NCBI RefSeq assembly: GCF_016861975.1
Contig: NZ_BOMB01000028.1
Location: 1-64,000, forward strand
Origin: Actinocatenispora rupis
GTDB lineage: Bacteria; Actinomycetota; Actinomycetes; Mycobacteriales; Micromonosporaceae
DNA: 64,000 nt
Direction of reading: 5' to 3'
The notes under the pieces were generated by a model, which was given only the letters and a program-made list of their open reading frames with translations, made no database searches and had not been told where the DNA came from. Each line of letters opens with the position of its first letter. Position 1 is the first letter of the stretch. A program made the translations under genes and the position numbers. Below, piece by piece: positions 63,105-64,000 of the stretch.

Positions 63105-63875
63105 TCAGGGGAGGACGAGGTGGCGGCCGCCGGCGAACGCGCCGGAGCGCAGCACCGGGACCTCGGTACTGACGTTGCGTTCGACGGCCAGTTCGACGTC
63201 GAGGCCGAAGCCGCGGTCGATCAGCTCCCGGCCCGACGAGCTGCCGCGCACCGCCGCCGGCACGTCCGGTACGCCGCTGAGTACGGAGACGGCGGTGGCG
63301 GCCTCGACGGACAGTACGCCGGCGGTGAGGCCGTCGAGGATCTCCGCCGCGCCGAGCAGGTCCTCCACGCACGGGCGCAGCGCGCCGTCCGGCCAGCGTT
63401 CCCCGGCGGCCACGACGCCGATCGGCACCTCGGGCGTGCCGTACCCGTCGGAGCGGAGGAGGTCGGCGACGGCGCGGGCGTTGCGCAGGCAGCCGGCCAC
63501 CACGGGGATGCCGCTGGCCTGGGCGGCGGCGCAGATGGTCGCGCCGTTCGGCGACGGCAGCACCAGATCCGGTACGACGGGGGCGCGGCGCAGCGCGGCC
63601 GGTGACAGCGACCACGGGCGGTCCGGCGTCGTGGCGGACCGCCCGGCGGCGACGACCGCGCCGAGCCGTTGCGCGTACTGCTCGGCCTGGTCGTTCCACG
63701 GGAACGGGTGGACGCGGATGCCGCGCTCGACCGCGATCGTCACGGACGTCGTGAACGACAGCACGTCGACCACGACGAGCACCGCGCACACCCGGCTCAA
63801 CTCGGCCGCGCCGGCCAGCCCCCACTCGAAGCGAACACCCGCACCGGGTTGGGAGAACACCGACTCGGCTGCCAT
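63105..63875 (-). CDS. 2-phosphosulfolactate phosphatase family protein (ComB-like)
   Basis: A 256-residue protein. CAVLVVVDVLSFTTSVTIAV near 30-49, LPSPNGATICAAA and VVAGCLRNARAVAD, then GERWPDGALRPCVEDLLGA, are the conserved ComB blocks. ComB removes phosphate from 2-phosphosulfolactate in coenzyme M synthesis in archaea; in actinobacteria the substrate is not established. It starts 10 bp after purL on the same strand. Confidence 0.9.
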   Translation of the reverse strand: MAAESVFSQPGAGVRFEWGLAGAAELSRVCAVLVVVDVLSFTTSVTIAVERGIRVHPFPWNDQAEQYAQRLGAVVAAGRSATTPDRPWSLSPAALRRAPVVPDLVLPSPNGATICAAAQASGIPVVAGCLRNARAVADLLRSDGYGTPEVPIGVVAAGERWPDGALRPCVEDLLGAAEILDGLTAGVLSVEAATAVSVLSGVPDVPAAVRGSSSGRELIDRGFGLDVELAVERNVSTEVPVLRSGAFAGGRHLVLP

Positions 63876-63885
63876 GGGGACAAGG

Positions 63886-64000
63886 CTATTCGGCGGGGCG
63901 CCCGGCGGTACCGAATAACGTGGGCAGGGTGGCCGACCAGGCGGCGCGCAGCTCGTCCAGCGGGATCGCGAACTGGCCGGCGACCTCCAGCGCGTGGCTG
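63886..64000 (-). CDS. purL: Phosphoribosylformylglycinamidine synthase subunit PurL, 3' end
   Basis: Only the last 37 codons lie in the window. They read SHALEVAGQFAIPLDELRAA followed by WSATLPTLFG, as at the C-terminus of actinobacterial PurL. Proximity to purF and purM supports this. The segment contains one rare TTA leucine codon near the end. Confidence 0.75.
   Translation of the reverse strand, partial: SHALEVAGQFAIPLDELRAAWSATLPTLFGTAGRPAE

Overview
The window is about 72% G+C by eye, with dense short operons, many GTG starts and strong GGAGG-type ribosome sites. It carries bldC beside a valine/leucine dehydrogenase, a mycothiol-dependent isomerase-type protein, an F420-type flavin enzyme, a leuA leader-peptide attenuator and a tRNA-Ser / SRP RNA / dnaX / ybaB / recR block. 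Together these point to a filamentous actinobacterium, most likely in or near the Micromonosporaceae; the genus cannot be fixed from the sequence alone.

Layout. 0-5 kb: repeat-rich DNA around a membrane protein, then an aldo/keto reductase with a divergent MmyB-type regulator, a Tat-exported protein and an alpha/beta hydrolase. 5.4-7.5 kb: leucine leader peptide, attenuator hairpin and leuA. 7.5-14 kb: tandem repeats, a histidine kinase/response regulator pair, a hydrolase and two tandem secreted HNH nuclease-like proteins. 14-19.5 kb: class II aldolase, DHA2-type exporter, and an amino-acid ABC importer without an ATPase, followed by an ArsR-type regulator. 20-25.3 kb: a divergent LacI-controlled catabolic locus (two isomerase/epimerase proteins, Gfo/Idh dehydrogenase, DUF993/DapA-like protein). 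25.3-33.4 kb: flavin reductase, MDR oxidoreductase, recR-ybaB-dnaX, SRP RNA, tRNA-Ser, and a DinB2-like polymerase. 33.6-40.7 kb: assorted metabolic enzymes, a ZIP transporter and a carboxylesterase/TetR pair. 40.9-45.1 kb: alanine dehydrogenase with a PucR regulator, Dps and a FadR/GntR regulator. 45.5-51.8 kb: thioesterase, enoyl-CoA hydratase and hydroxyacyl-CoA dehydrogenase, PrsW protease, nitroreductase and PPOX enzyme. 52-57.6 kb: bldC, a conserved hypothetical gene, vdh, a DUF3073 gene, a ferritin-like di-iron protein, and a two-gene RiPP cassette (precursor plus ATP-grasp maturase). 57.8-64 kb: purM, purF, a sterol-carrier-like gene, a large secreted/anchored protein, a ComB-type phosphatase and the 3' end of purL.

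The most unusual content is partly non-coding. Many convergent gene junctions carry a palindrome or a tandem array. Two copies of a small element with 19-bp terminal inverted repeats lie 3.5 kb apart in opposite orientation. An A+T-rich TTGTTCAA palindrome family recurs at four places in an otherwise very G+C-rich sequence. A near-palindromic 12-mer of the form TGTCCAC(A/T)GTGG is over-represented and clustered five times in one intergenic region.

The strongest candidate for a little-described system is the RiPP cassette at 56.4-57.6 kb. It has a precursor translationally coupled to an ATP-grasp ligase, no adjacent methyltransferase, and a divergent di-iron ferritin-like protein. Gene starts were chosen from ribosome-binding sites, family alignment from memory and overlaps; no database search was possible.
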